Shown here: positions 1 through 11,280 of the stretch, piece after piece
How the letters are laid out: every line of letters starts with the position of its first letter
Position numbering within the stretch: the first letter of the stretch is position 1
Assembly (NCBI GenBank): GCA_963678675.1
Contig: OY783191.1
Location: forward strand, 12,858,562-12,922,561
From: Xiphydria camelus
Lineage: Eukaryota; Arthropoda; Insecta; Hymenoptera; Xiphydriidae
Length of the DNA: 64,000 nucleotides
Direction: 5' to 3'
Notes under the pieces: model-generated
What the model was told of the DNA's origin: nothing
Databases searched by the model: none
The model's input: only the letters and a program-made list of their open reading frames with translations
Program-made: the position numbers and the translations under genes

Positions 1-95
1 TTTACTAACTCAGAAACCATCGCGAGCATGTGTCCAACCATTTCCCAAAATTTCATCGCAATCGGATGAACGGTTTAGGAAGGCATAAGAGATAT

Positions 96-146
<51 letters not shown>

Positions 147-180
147 CAGACAGACAAACATTCATTGTTATATATATAGA
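1..180. repeat. 3' end of an interspersed repeat with a (CAGA)n tail
   Basis: The text runs from a phrase like ATCGGATGAACGGTTTAGG into about 60 bases of CAGA microsatellite and then a short TATATATA run. This arrangement (a TCGG...GGTT phrase, then a CAGA/GACA tail) is common at one end of insect interspersed repeats. The rest of the copy lies outside the window, so the class cannot be settled. Confidence 0.5.
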
Positions 181-775
181 TTAGGTATATAGCTATTCCG
201 TTAATAAGATTTTTTTAATATATAAGAAAAAAGTTGCCTAGACAACTTTCACTCAAAACTTGCCCAGTTTACAGAGAAATGCCCATATATCTCCTCTTTC
301 CGTAATACCAGAAATTTCTGAACTTGACCGTTATATCTCAGTCAAAAATTCTTGTTAATTAATTTTTAATACAGCTGATTATATTAATATTTGGACATAA
401 TTTAAGGGTAAGCAATGCAAAATTACTTTCGATGCTCATTAATCCGACAGTCAAAAATAATAAATATACCGACAGATAAAAAATTTGATTCTTTTATTTG
501 TCTACATTTTGCTTGCTAATTGGTTATTGATTTAGCATCGACAAATCAATTATTCAATTAATCGTTACTTATGTATAGATACGTTGAGTGAATAAGACTA
601 TTATTAACATCTATAGTCTAGGATGAAATTGAATAAATTAATTATTGCTCTTGCTGGCAAGTTGCAGTCAGAACTAATATTTTATGTAATCTATCAGAAA
701 CATAATAATAATCTATGGAACCTTGCTATTAGAGTGTACAATTAATCAGAATCTATGTAGATTATATTAATAACT
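181..775. other. AT-rich DNA, nothing recognised
   Basis: AT-rich sequence with no long open frame, no terminal repeats and no similarity that I could see to the rest of the window. Confidence 0.5.
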
Positions 776-1268
776 AGCTGACCCGGCGAACTTCGTACCG
801 TCTCAGAATCAATAAATGTTGCGTTAACTTAAAAACGAAATGTATTTTAATTACACTTAAATTAATTTAATTCACTTTGTAGCAAGGGATTTGATTTATT
901 GAAACGAATCGAAATGATTCGCGTAGCATTATTGCACTACTTTCTGTTAATCTATTTGCTGGATGGGCTGCACTCGAGTCGATTCCCTTCATTGAAGCAC
1001 CTTGTGATATACGATACTGATTAAAATTTTTTTTATTTTCTTACTTTCCAATACGCGAGGAAACCTCTAGAAAAATTAATTTCTTAATAAATTTTTTCTT
1101 CGTAAGTTTTTCAGATAAATTTTTGTTCGTAAATTTTTCAGATGTTTTAATACTTATTCTGCTATTCGCGTGGTGGAGACAAATCCAAGAATCAAAGGTC
1201 ATACAAATCTGTTCAGCCGTTCTTTAGTTATAAATAGTGTAACTAACCCGACTTTGTTTTATATTATA
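776..1268 (+). repeat. Interspersed repeat beginning AGCTGACCCGGC
   Basis: Begins CTAGCTGACCCGGCGAAC and ends near TTCAGCCGTTCTTTAG and an AT-rich tail. Sequences with this start and this end recur in many insect genomes. No coding frame is visible, so this is a non-coding or strongly truncated copy. The superfamily is not determined from sequence alone. Confidence 0.5.
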
Positions 1269-1336
1269 AAAAAGATGTCACTACTTTTTGTCGCAAAAAG
1301 TTAAGGGTCCTCTTGCCAGGTTTTCCCGCTTTCTTA

Positions 1337-2214
1337 GGGGGGGGGGGGAGGGGGGAGAGGAGGAGGGTCTAACGCGTGGAAAGTAACTCTATTTTTACGA
1401 ATTTTTTTTAGAGCTATTGTTGAAGTAGACATATTTTAATGTTTCGCATGTTACAAAGCACTATTCGAACAATATTTTGTAATTTTTTTGTAGAAAAATA
1501 TTAAAAAATAAGCCGGTGACGAAGCATTTTCGAGGACGCCTTTTAGAAAAGATGATTTGCGGTGGACACACTATATTTCAGCGTAGAATTATCTCAAATC
1601 AAAGCAATTTAGTTAAAACAGATGTTTTTCTAGACCCCTACGTTTTTCTTTAATTTTTTTTCCATTTTTAAATGTTTGGTGGTTGCTTGAAGTAAAAATT
1701 GCGATTTTTCACGAAAAAATCCGTCTCATTTTGTTGCTGTAAAACCCCCTTAATGTAACAAAAAAAAGAAAAAGAAAAACGTAGGGGTCTGGTATTTTAT
1801 ATATAGAAAGTGTGTACAAAATTTGAAAAGAATCGGTGCAGTAGTTTTTAAATGACGATGTCCACGGACTTTTAAAACTTGGTTTCGAGAAACAAGCGTT
1901 TAAAGCGCCGAGTTCTTGCCGCTCGGCAGTATTACAGGAGCGGAGACTTAAAGGTCTATGACTGAGAGTTTTGCTCCGATTGATTTGAAATTTGGACACA
2001 ACATTCTTTAAATGTTTTACTATAAAAAAAAGGCAATTTAAAAAAAATTGATTTGTAGACTCTAACCGCCCCCCCCCCCCCCTTAAGTTGGGACCCCACT
2101 GGGGCAACATGTAACATGCAACGTGTCCGCATGGAGAAGGCACGATTTGGCTTGAATGCATGCGACAATGCTCAACAACGTCGCATGCTACGTATTACCC
2201 CGGTGGAATCCCGG
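1337..2214. other. Insertion in left foldback arm, bounded by G and C runs
   Basis: The left arm reads up to TTCTTAGG at 1336 and resumes with TTTTTAGGTTGGCAG at about 2212, so the 880 bases between are extra relative to the right arm. The segment carries a G-rich run at about 1337-1366 and a C run at about 2068-2082, plus a small inverted pair (GACCCCTACGTTTTTC at 1634 and its complement near 1780). The open frame at 1709-2161 on the minus strand spans the C run and has no recognisable domain. Confidence 0.45.
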
Positions 2215-3230
2215 CTTTTTAGGTTGGCAGTAGTACCTTGGACATACGTCCTAATAAAATTGAAGCTATAATTTTCATGATATCTCTCCCTTTCTGAGCA
2301 CTTTTATATGCACAAACCATTTTTTATCGTTACTAGATGACTATTTACGAAGCGTAATACAGCGGTTTTTTTTAGTAAATAAACAGCCGCAGAATTCGTA
2401 ATTTACTCCTGAAAATCGCGAGGAGGTCAATACAAAAACTGACAGCTTTGATACTTTGAGCAATATTAGACTTCCTGAGTACTTATGCTAAAATCGGGCT
2501 GCATTGCGATCCGCAGGCCACTCTCCAAGATGCAGGAAGATTCACTTTACATGTGTGTGAAGCTAGCCCCCACTTGGAGAAAATTCGAAAAACTGAGTTT
2601 GTACCAGATTATACAAGTGTTGTACCCTATTGTATCGTAATCAGTTTTTCAAAATCAAGCACAGATGTCTGGAATTTCAAAAAATTCATGTTTTTACACT
2701 GGCCCACCACTTTTCGAGAAATGAAATTTTGTTGTTGTACCACATTGTATAATACTAGTTGTACCGACCATTGTACAGTTAGATTCAAGTTCATAACATG
2801 CTTAGACCCTCTAAAAAATAAAAATAGATAAATTGTGCTGGTCCTCCACTTGCGAAAAGTGAAGTTTTCTCGGTTGTACTATATTGTACTAGTTGTACCG
2901 ACCATTGGATTAATTTGACAACGATCGTGGGTTGTACATAAAAACTAAACGAGAATAAATAAATAGTCAGTCCACCACTTTTCGAAGTTAACTTTTCTCA
3001 ATTGTACTACGTTGTACTAACCGCCTACATCATTGTACCGCCGAGAAAAGTAGGTAAAAGTTGTACCGTTTTCTCGGAATTCCAATATTTTCATAACTTA
3101 CCGGACCGACTTGATGGAAAATCAACCTTTTGACTGTTGTACCAGTTTGTACTAGTCGAAAGGAAACATTTTAGTCCTTTGAAGGTATCGTATACGAAGC
3201 ACGGTTCTTACGAAAAGTGAAGAAACATGC
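2215..3230. repeat. Left arm of E1 with direct repeats
   Basis: Contains several diverged units of roughly 130 bases. Each has CCACTTTTCG-type sequence, a CTCGGTTGTACTA phrase and one or more GTTGTACC phrases (about 2690-2790, 2840-2910, 2970-3060, 3120-3160). The open frame at 2553-2831 lies in this repeat and is not a gene. Confidence 0.65.
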
Positions 3231-3279
3231 AATTTTATTACTTCTGTATTCCGTGTAGAAATTAGTTAGAGATGACCTT

Positions 3280-3620
3280 AATTAAGAAGAGGCGCCTATG
3301 AGGCTGAACTATGGCTTCCCTAATAAGGGCTTCCTAATCATGACCTTATTAGTGCCCTTTCGGGGCTTTCTAAGGTTTCCTTTTTTTTAAACTGTAAAGC
3401 TCTAGTAACGCCAACTGGTAAGGGTTTCTTCGGGGTTTAATAAGGATGCCTTGTCAAAAAATAAGCAGGCTTTGTTAATGAAAATTTAGCTGTCGGGACA
3501 TTTTAAGGCTTTCTTATTATTAAACTTTAAGCTACATACAATTAAAGCCTTATTAAGACAATTCAATCTGGGGACATTTAATTGCCCTTAAAAGGAGCTT
3601 CGCGCATCAAACGTTACACT
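3280..3620. repeat. Short AAGG/CCTTATTA-type repeats inside E1
   Basis: A 340-base stretch with many copies, in both orientations, of a short phrase resembling TAATAAGGCTTTCC. It lies between the left arm of E1 and the inserted TIR transposon. Function unknown; it resembles subterminal repeats of a DNA transposon. Confidence 0.4.
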
Positions 3621-3887
3621 TGCTCATCAGGGCCCCATTATAAATAGGACCAAATAATCAGGCCCGTGTTAAAACTCAAAGAAAATTTCTACACGGGATA
3701 CTAATACATATCTCTGAAAGCCGGGGATTTATAATTATATATCGTCAGTGATGTGACAATACCTTCTATCTTCCAAAAATTCTAATTTCAGTTTATGCCG
3801 CCAAATTGTTTTGAAGGTTATTGCGCATGTTCCTAAATATATCTTATCTCACAATAATTACCGCACCATGAAATATTTTCTGAAAAA

Positions 3888-3976
3888 CAATACCTCCTAA
3901 CTACCTACCCTGTTTGACAGAAAACCAATACCTCCTAACTACCTACCCTGTTTGACAGAAAACCAATATCTCCTAT
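3888..3976 (+). repeat. 38-bp tandem repeats at the left end of T1
   Basis: Two near-perfect 38-base units start at 3888 and 3926, with a third partial unit at 3964. Each starts with CAATACCTCCTAAC or a variant and contains CCCTGTTTGACAG. The start of each unit is the same motif as in the T1 terminal repeat. Confidence 0.85.
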
Positions 3977-4381
3977 AACGTTTGTCTGTGAAACAAAGTA
4001 TGGACACGTGTTAACCGATTACTTGTGTTTAATTAGAATAAAGAAAAAAATAAACTTGTGAATACATGCAATAGCTAATAATACGCTTTTGATATAAGTA
4101 CTTATGGTGTTGTGCAGATAATTCCACTTATTATGGCTTGGTGAAATGTTTAATAAAGTAAGTAAGCATATTTTAGGTTATACACGTTTTAATATTTAAT
4201 ATTTCTGGTTTGCTAATTTCCTAATCTGAATAAACATTGATAATGTTACGTTGTAATCAAAAGACACTTGTTTTCTAGAATTCATTTATTTTTTGTGTTT
4301 ATAGATAGGAGGTATTGAAATAAAATTTAATAAAAAAACCGGAACTAAGCTGGTATTGTTTTTTTTCAGAATATTAACACG

Positions 4382-6622
4382 ATGAGCTCACGAACAATAA
4401 AAATATTGGAGCTAGCCTCTAATATGCAAAAAGTTGAGTCAGAGGTACAAAATATGAGCGAAATTAATATAGATAATATTCCTATAATATTTGAAGATAA
4501 TGCGGATACTAATGCAGTAAAAGATTGTCAATTCGTAGATCAATGCAATTTCAATCAATTTTCACCAAAGAGTAAAACCATACCAGAATACGTACATTTG
4601 GAAAATAGGACAATCGGGATTCCTTCTACTTCAGGTATATTCTCGAGTACAACAAATGCCTATTATCCTAAGGAGAATATTGCCGAAAGTAGTGACTGAA
4701 TGCTGCTCCTCCAATGGATCTTGTTATGTGCCAGAACAAGATGAAGAACAACATTCCACTAGTAATTCTGATGACAACCGAGGTACCTATTGATGTTCCT
4801 GTAACTCAACCCGAACTACCTATATATGGGAATATGGAAGAAGGTCGTAAAAGAAAGAAGAAAACCAACAAAACGGAATCGAAGAAATACAGAAATGAAA
4901 AGTTGCGTGAAAAGGGAAAGCAGTACTTAGGATACAGTAGAAGCAGAGATGGAAGAGTTGAACAAAGTACAGTGAGGCCTGAAAGAAAAATGGGAGAGAC
5001 ATGCACATCGCCTTTTTGTAGGAAGTCTTCCAAACGGGAATGTCAGACATTTACAGAGGGAAAGAGAAGAGAGCTGTTTGAACACTTCTGGCAATCACAT
5101 TAAGTTGGGATCAAAAGAAAATCTATGTGTGTTCCCACGTTTCAAGTTTTGACACACAGAAAAAAACCGTTATACAAAATGAAATATCCCGTAGGGAAGG
5201 TAGTTTCCAATACATGCTTAGTAATGGACAAAAAAGGTACCTCTGTGCAGACAGTTCTTTTTGAGCACTTTGGGTCTTCGACCATTTACTGTTCAAACGT
5301 GGGTAAAGCAGAGTATACATGGAATGCAAGAAGAAAGAAAACAACGCAATGAAAAAAGAAAATCTAAAAACTGTCGTGTTAAACAGTTTGCAGCACAAAA
5401 AGAATTTTTGAATTCGTTTTTGGAAGTTACCTAAACAGCCCTCTCATTATGTGAGAAAACATACAAACAAGCTCTATTTGGAAGAACATTTTACTTCGGT
5501 AAAACAACTGTTTGATAGCTATGTAGGGAAATGTCAGTATGAGGGTGTTACACCGTTAGGAAGGTACGTGTTCGAAAAGGCATTTAAAGAACAAAATTTA
5601 AGCTTGTTTTCCCCAAAAAAAGATCGATGCGATATATGTATACAATATGAACATGGAAATATACAAGAGGAACAATGGAAATCTCACAATGATAAAAAAG
5701 AAAAAGTACGCAAAGAAAAAGAAGCCGATGCTAAGATAGCTAAAGAAAAGAAGTGCATTTTGTTAACAATGGATTTACAAGCTGTTAAAGTGGCCCCGTA
5801 CTTAAATGCTACTTCAATTTATTTTAAAACCAAATTATCTTGCCATAACTTTACGATTTATGACGTAGAAAATCATAAAGTAATCTGTTACTGGTTTTCT
5901 GAAATCGACACAAATTTAAATGCTTCTACCTTTGTGTCCTGCCTTTTAGATTATATTACAAGAAACTGTTTGTCACTTCAGCTTCCCATTATAATTTATA
6001 GCGACGGCTGCACTTTTCAAAATAGGAATGTAGTTATGGCTAATGCCCTGCTTAATTTTTCTATTGTTAATAATATAAGTATTACACAAAAGTTTCTTGA
6101 AAAAGGCCACTCCCAAATGGAGGTAGATTCGGTACATAGCTGTATCGAAAGAAAATTAAAAAATCGAAAAATTAATTTACCTAGTGATTATTTGAGAGCA
6201 ACGAAAGAAGCACGAAAACACCCGGAACCATATTAATCAGTAAAAAATTGGAGTATACTTTTTTTTTTAAGAATTACGCTAATCCAGATTATTACCGATA
6301 TACATCTATAAGACCGCGGAAAAAGCCATCAGATCCAACTGTTACAGATATTGTTGCCATAAAATATTCTGATGATTTAGAGTTTAAACTAGATTTTGGC
6401 AGCGATTGGGAACTACTTCCTATTAGATGTAAGGTTCAAGAGCCTATATTATTGTACCCTCAGGCGCATACATCACAATTGCCAATTAAGAAAAAAAAGT
6501 GGTTACACTTGCAATCATTAAAAACTGTTATCCCCCTAAAGACTGCTGCTTATATTATGATAATCTTCCCTATGATGCTCATAATTAGTATAAATATATT
6601 TTTTTGGTTCTTTGTGGTTTAG
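4382..6622 (+). pseudogene. Transposase-like gene of T1, frameshifted
   Basis: Homologous-looking reading continues through at least four frames: 4382-4699 (acidic N-terminus), 4714-5103 plus following frames (lysine-rich stretch, then a cysteine/tryptophan region to about 5330), about 5425-6236 (LPKQPSHYVRKHTNKLY...), and 6248-6622. The 5451-6236 part holds a KKDRCDIC finger-like motif, a charged helix, TMDLQAVK, YSDGCTFQNRN and EKGHSQMEVDSVHS. From memory this arrangement belongs to an uncharacterised protein family multiplied in hemipteran and other insect genomes. The two conserved Asp motifs and the later acidic motif suggest an RNase H-fold (DDE/DDD) transposase; that is inference. Stops and frame changes mean this copy cannot make the full protein. 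The short open frame at 6248 reads RPRKKPSDPTVTDIVAIKY and ends in a hydrophobic tail that is probably a frameshift artefact. Confidence 0.75.
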
Positions 6623-7244
6623 GATAAATCAGTGTTTTTGTAAAAGTTTTGATAATAAATAATATTTATTTACAGGTAATTTCATTATATTAGTTTAATA
6701 TCTCCTATCATACATATTCGTATTAACAATACCTCCTATCTCAATTATAATTCAATATAAAACTAGAATATTTATAAATTAACATTTATTATACTTTTCT
6801 TGCTTTCCGTGAGGTAAGTTGATAGAAAAAATCATTACTCAATGGTAAAAGCAATAGGAAAACACTTTTTATTGTCTCCTGTAAAATTTGGTTAAAATAA
6901 GATAGAAGGTATTGTCACATCACTGACGATATATTGAATTTTCTTAGAGAGGTATGTATGTATAACAATAAGTTGTATGGCATAATGTTAGCTAGGTCTC
7001 ATGCACTATAGTATGGATATAGAATTTCTTGAAAAGCAGAGATGCTGGAATTTCGTATTAAGGAAGATTTTGAATTCCAGGTGTTATGAAATTAAGTCTC
7101 CCGGTAGAGTATTCGATGTAGGTAACTGGAGCACTATAATGCAACTAAGAAAACTTAATTCCTCAAAAGTGGGAAACTGGAAATGTTCAATTTTATAGAT
7201 TTCTAATGGAATCGCACATCGTACATGATGCCATTACGGGCCCA

Positions 7245-8172
7245 AAATACTGTTTTTCAACTAGTACGTACTGGTAAAAGAGACGAAATGTTGATTTTCC
7301 AAATATGTCATCAAGTTGGTCCAGTCAGTTATGGAAATGTTGGAATTCCGAGAAAACGGCGCAACTTTTACTTATTTTTATCGGCGGTATAATGATCTGG
7401 CTGGTTAGTACAACGTAGTACACATAACCGAGAAAATTTCACTTCTCGAAAAATGGGGAGCTAGACATTTTCTTGTTTTTCTCATTTTTCATGAGAACCG
7501 TGCATTGTACGCGATACCTTCAAAGGAACAAAGTGCTTCCTTTCGACTAGTACCAACTGGTATAATATTCGAAATGTCGATTTTTCAAATTTGGCATCAA
7601 GTCAGTCCGGTCAGTTATGGAAATATTGGAATTCCGAGGAAACGGTGCAAATTTTACCTACTTTTTTCGATGGTACAATAATGTAGGCGGTTAGTACAAC
7701 ATAGTACAATCGAGAAAAGTTCACTTTTCGAAATGTGGGGGGCTGACTATTTATTTATTTTAAGTTTTTATGAACAACCGACAATCGTTATCAAATTAAA
7801 TTTAATGGTACAAGAGTGTCGGTAAAACTAGTACAACATAGTACAACCGAGAAAACTTCACTTTTCGCAATGTGGAGGGCCAGCAATTTACCTATTTTCA
7901 TTTTTTAGAGGATCTAAGCATGTTGTGAACTTGAATCCAACGGTACAACGTTCGGTACAACTAGTACAATGTGGTACAACTAAAAAACTTCATTTTTCGA
8001 AAAGTGGGGGGCCAGTGTAAACACATGAATTTTTTGAAATTCTAGAAATCTGTGCTTGATTTTGAAAAACTGATTACGGTACAATGTGGTACAAAACTAG
8101 TACAATACGGTACCAACTCAGTTTTTCAAATTTTCTTTAAGTGGGGGGCTAACTTCACACACTCTTCACTTT
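7245..8172. repeat. Right arm of E1 with a duplicated block
   Basis: Reverse complement of the left arm. A block beginning CTAGTACGTACTGG at about 7260 is repeated, diverged, about 290 bases later (CTAGTACCAACTGG at about 7546), so the right arm has one more repeat unit than the left. Further GTACAACTAGTACAA-type units follow to 8120. Confidence 0.65.
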
Positions 8173-9312
8173 ACCGAGGCCATCATTTTTTTTAAACGAA
8201 TAACGTATTACAAAGAATTTACATTGTCAGGTGTGTCACCTGTCATACATCTGCTTCAAAACTGTTTAGTGCAGTTACTTTTCACGTGACGTCATGCTGC
8301 TGCTGCATGTACATGATTGACGAATATTATTGAATTAAAAGAGATCGCTTTTCATTCAGCGACAAATACAATACCGCATGGCCAACCGCGCAGGTGAGCT
8401 GCGACCTGAATTCTTGACTTCGACAGTATTTATGGTACAGTTAGAGTGGGCTTCAGACGAGTGCACTGCATAAGAACGAAAAGTGTCGACTGCTCTTCTA
8501 ATAGCTGTTAATTCGGGAGATCGAAGCGTTTCGTGTAACCTCAAAATCGTAAAGTTTTGAATTAGTAGTGAATAATTTGTAGAAGTGATGAGAAATAATC
8601 ATAAATAATCTTCCGAATTGACAGCCATCGGGAAATCAGACGACGCTTTTCGCTCTTACGCTGCGTTCTTACGAAAAGTGTGAAACGTCTGATCTCCCGA
8701 TGGCTATCAATTCGGGAGATCGAAGTATAAGCTCGAAATCGTGAATCTTTGAATAAATGGTAAGTAATATTCAGAAGTGAGAGTTAATAATCATTCGGGT
8801 TTTTTCGATGTCCAACCGAATTACACGCCTCATGCCTATTTGTTTCAGAAATTATTTCCGCGCTAGCACCGCGCGTGTCTAGGAAGTAGTTTTACGAAGT
8901 GGCGTGAGCGATACCTAAGGTGTCAATTCGGAAGATTATTTATGATTATTTCTCATCACTTCTACAAATTATTCACTACTAATTCAAAACTTTACGATTT
9001 TGAGGTTACACGAAACGCTTCGATCTCCCGAATTGACAGCTATTAGAAGAGCAGTCGACACTTTTCGTTCTTATGCAGCGCACTCGTCTGAAGCCCACTC
9101 TAACTGTACCATAAATACTGCCGAAGTCAAGAATTCAGGTCGGAGCTCACCTGCGCGGTTGGCCATAGGACATGCGGTATATGCAGCGAAGGTTACAGGA
9201 AGTGCAGACACTTAACGATTTTGAAAGCAGATGCTTGACAGAAGATATAAGTACCTCTGACAGTTTGAAATATTTTTACACGATAACTCGTGTAAAAAAA
9301 ATATAGCCACGG
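8173..9312. mobile_element. Foldback element inserted in the right arm of E1
   Basis: Starts ACCGAGGC and ends GCCACGGT, and splits E1 sequence that is continuous in the left arm. Large inverted arms of about 270 bases lie at 8352-8625 and 8925-9195; the 62- and 71-residue open frames on opposite strands are the same sequence read from both arms. No gene is recognised. The flanking CTTCACTTT/GAAGTGAAT is itself palindromic, so the target duplication is unclear. Confidence 0.7.
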
Positions 9313-9665
9313 TGAAGTGAATCTTCCTGCATCGCTGAGAGTGGTCTATGGATCGCAATGAAGCCCGATTTCAGTGTAAGTACTCAGAAAATCTAATATT
9401 TCTTAAAGTATTATAGCTGCTAGTTTTCCTGTTAACTTTCTTGCGATTTTCATAAGTGAATTATAAATTCTTCGGCTGTTTATTTACAAAAAACGCTTAA
9501 TTACACTGCGTAAGTAATCGTCTAATATCAGTAAAAAATAGTTTTTACCTGTAAAAGTGCTCGAAAATTGGGTTATCATGTAAATTTTACTAGGACGTAT
9601 ATCCGAGGCACTGCTGCCAACCTAAGAGAGCAAGAAAACCTGAAAAGAGAGCCTTAAAGATCGAA

Positions 9666-10831
9666 TAGGAAGAATGCAACATAGACACAGAATTATAAAC
9701 CGATTGAGATTCGCATATATGTAATTATGTACTTCCGGTTCAGCTTCGCAGCACCTCGACACACTAATAAAATAGATTCATATAGGAGGGACCGGGACAA
9801 GTTGACATGAGAAATTGGCCCCTATTCCCATTACTTTCGACGGCAATAAGGGTTCAACTTTCTGTATGAACTTGTCACGATCTCTTTTATTTAGGTATAG
9901 GTAGAGTATTAAAATCGAGTGTCGGATAACAAACCGAGAAGGATTTTAAGATTATTTCCTAGATACATTAGATATAGGAAATATGGAAATACTATTGAGA
10001 ACAAAACTAGAGGCGGAGCCTACATTTATAAAGGCTATATAGGCTTTTATTTATACAAGGCGTTCCAGGCTCACTGAAGGTACCGTTAGAAGCAGAGTCC
10101 TCATGAAAGTCTAAGATTATAGTTTTAATGAAAAAATATTGAGGGATCAATATTGTTTAAACGAAAAACTATTTATAACGTCACCAATTTTAGTTCAAAT
10201 ATATGTCATTAATAGTCGCATGAGTTAAACATGTCAGTCACCAAAACGTTGGTATTTTCATCTACACCTATATCTGTTATCATTGTAGCTAAATTTTTTT
10301 CACGAATTCTGATAGATTTTAAAATATCGTACGATGGAAGAATAAGGATTGATGAAAGAAAGCAACATAAATCCAAAATGAGATATACTCTACTCATATT
10401 CGTTTGTATCGGTTTTGTATATTACTATATTGTTTCCCAATTGTTGATGCAACGAACAATCATCTACATAGTAGCAATATTTCAGACATTTAGAAAACGT
10501 CTACGCGATGTCCGTTGGGCCCATTCAGCAGAGATAAAAACTGAGTAATCGTTGAGCGGTTCTCAATGTTCATTGGTTAAAACTCAATTTGAACCAACGA
10601 CCATCGAGTACTGTCTGAGCGATTAACGATGACTCTTCTACCGAATGTTACCACCGAATGCCACAAATACACTGTACTATACGTTAAGTCCATCGTTCGA
10701 CGAAGAGGTATTAAATGATATGGAGAAGAGACTGAAAAAAGCATCACCCAACAATCCAAGTGCAGCCATGACCCATCGAATGTTAGCACGAATCAACAAC
10801 AAAAATCATGAAATAAACAATTGCATTGTCA
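9666..10831. other. No gene recognised
   Basis: Mixed-composition DNA. The 105-codon plus-strand frame at 10231-10548 is rich in hydrophobic residues but has no motif, start context or splice signal that I can support. Confidence 0.4.
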
Positions 10832-11220
10832 TTACGTCATTCCCGGACTGGACGCCTTCTCTGGGATATCTTCTTCTTCTTTCTGGTCGTTCTCACTCTT
10901 CTCCTGACTAGGTCTAACCACGCCCGCTAGAAGGTTGTCCGAACTCTTCCAGATCGGGTCCTTCTCGGTACTCTGCGCCAGGACGAATCTTTTCATGCGC
11001 TTCATCGTGCAGATTCTCAGCACGGTACCGATCCAAGAGATGAGAGTCCACAGATTCGAGAAGTCTCGTTCCTCGGATCGAGGTTGATTCTCCCACGAGA
11101 CGTCGGACGCCGGGCTTGAACGAAGTGACGCGTTGAGCGGGAGGCAGTTGGAAACGGTTTCTTCTTTCCGCTCCTCTTCGTTAAAATTCGCGTTCTCCAC
11201 GTTGAAAAGATTATCCTCTA
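10832..11220 (-). CDS. Possible last exon of an unidentified host gene
   Basis: A minus-strand frame stays open from about 11270 down to a stop at 10832. It is GC/CpG richer than the surrounding transposons. The predicted peptide has an acidic/serine-rich start (NFNEEERKEE), a possible membrane segment (FSNLWTLISWIGTVLRIC), a basic juxtamembrane patch (KRMKRFVLAQ) and a charged C-terminus ending SPGMT. A CTCTAGAG just upstream (about 11217-11224) could act as a splice acceptor, which would make this a terminal exon of about 125 codons. There is no ATG at the start of the frame. I do not recognise the family, and no other exon is visible. It could also be an open frame by chance in CpG-rich DNA. 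Confidence 0.3.
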
Positions 11221-11280
11221 GAGAACCAATTTTTTGCGCGGTATCATTCGAAGATACGTGACGATCGGAGCATGTTCATT

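Larger units (their letters stand above)
3737..6934 (+). mobile_element. 3.2-kb TIR transposon (T1) with a broken transposase gene
   Basis: The first 36 bases (ATATATCGTCAGTGATGTGA...) match exactly, inverted, the last 36 (6899-6934). A 13-base motif close to CAATACCTCCTAT occurs in the TIRs (CAATACCTTCTAT) and again at 3888, 3926, 3964, about 4306 (inverted), 6699 and 6728, which suggests transposase-binding sites. The outer ATAT may include the target duplication; I cannot separate the two. The element sits in the loop of E1 and encodes one protein interrupted by several frameshifts. Confidence 0.85.
1290..9665. mobile_element. Large foldback element with long inverted arms (E1)
   Basis: The left arm (about 1290-1336 and 2215-3230) is the reverse complement of the right arm (about 7245-8172 and 9313-9665). 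Example: CTTCCTGCATC next to GGATCGCAATG at about 9325-9360 appears inverted at 2500-2540, and the CCAACCTAA phrase at 9640 appears inverted at 2217. The arms contain direct repeats built on GTTGTAC and CCACTTTTCG, as in Drosophila Foldback-type elements. Each arm is interrupted (1337-2214 on the left, 8173-9312 on the right), and the loop holds a TIR transposon at 3737-6934. The outer limits are approximate because similarity fades, and I see no clear target duplication. Confidence 0.75.

Noticed and set aside
8356..9215. Two nearly identical small proteins on opposite strands
   Set aside because: They are the two arms of a foldback element; no domain and no independent evidence of coding.
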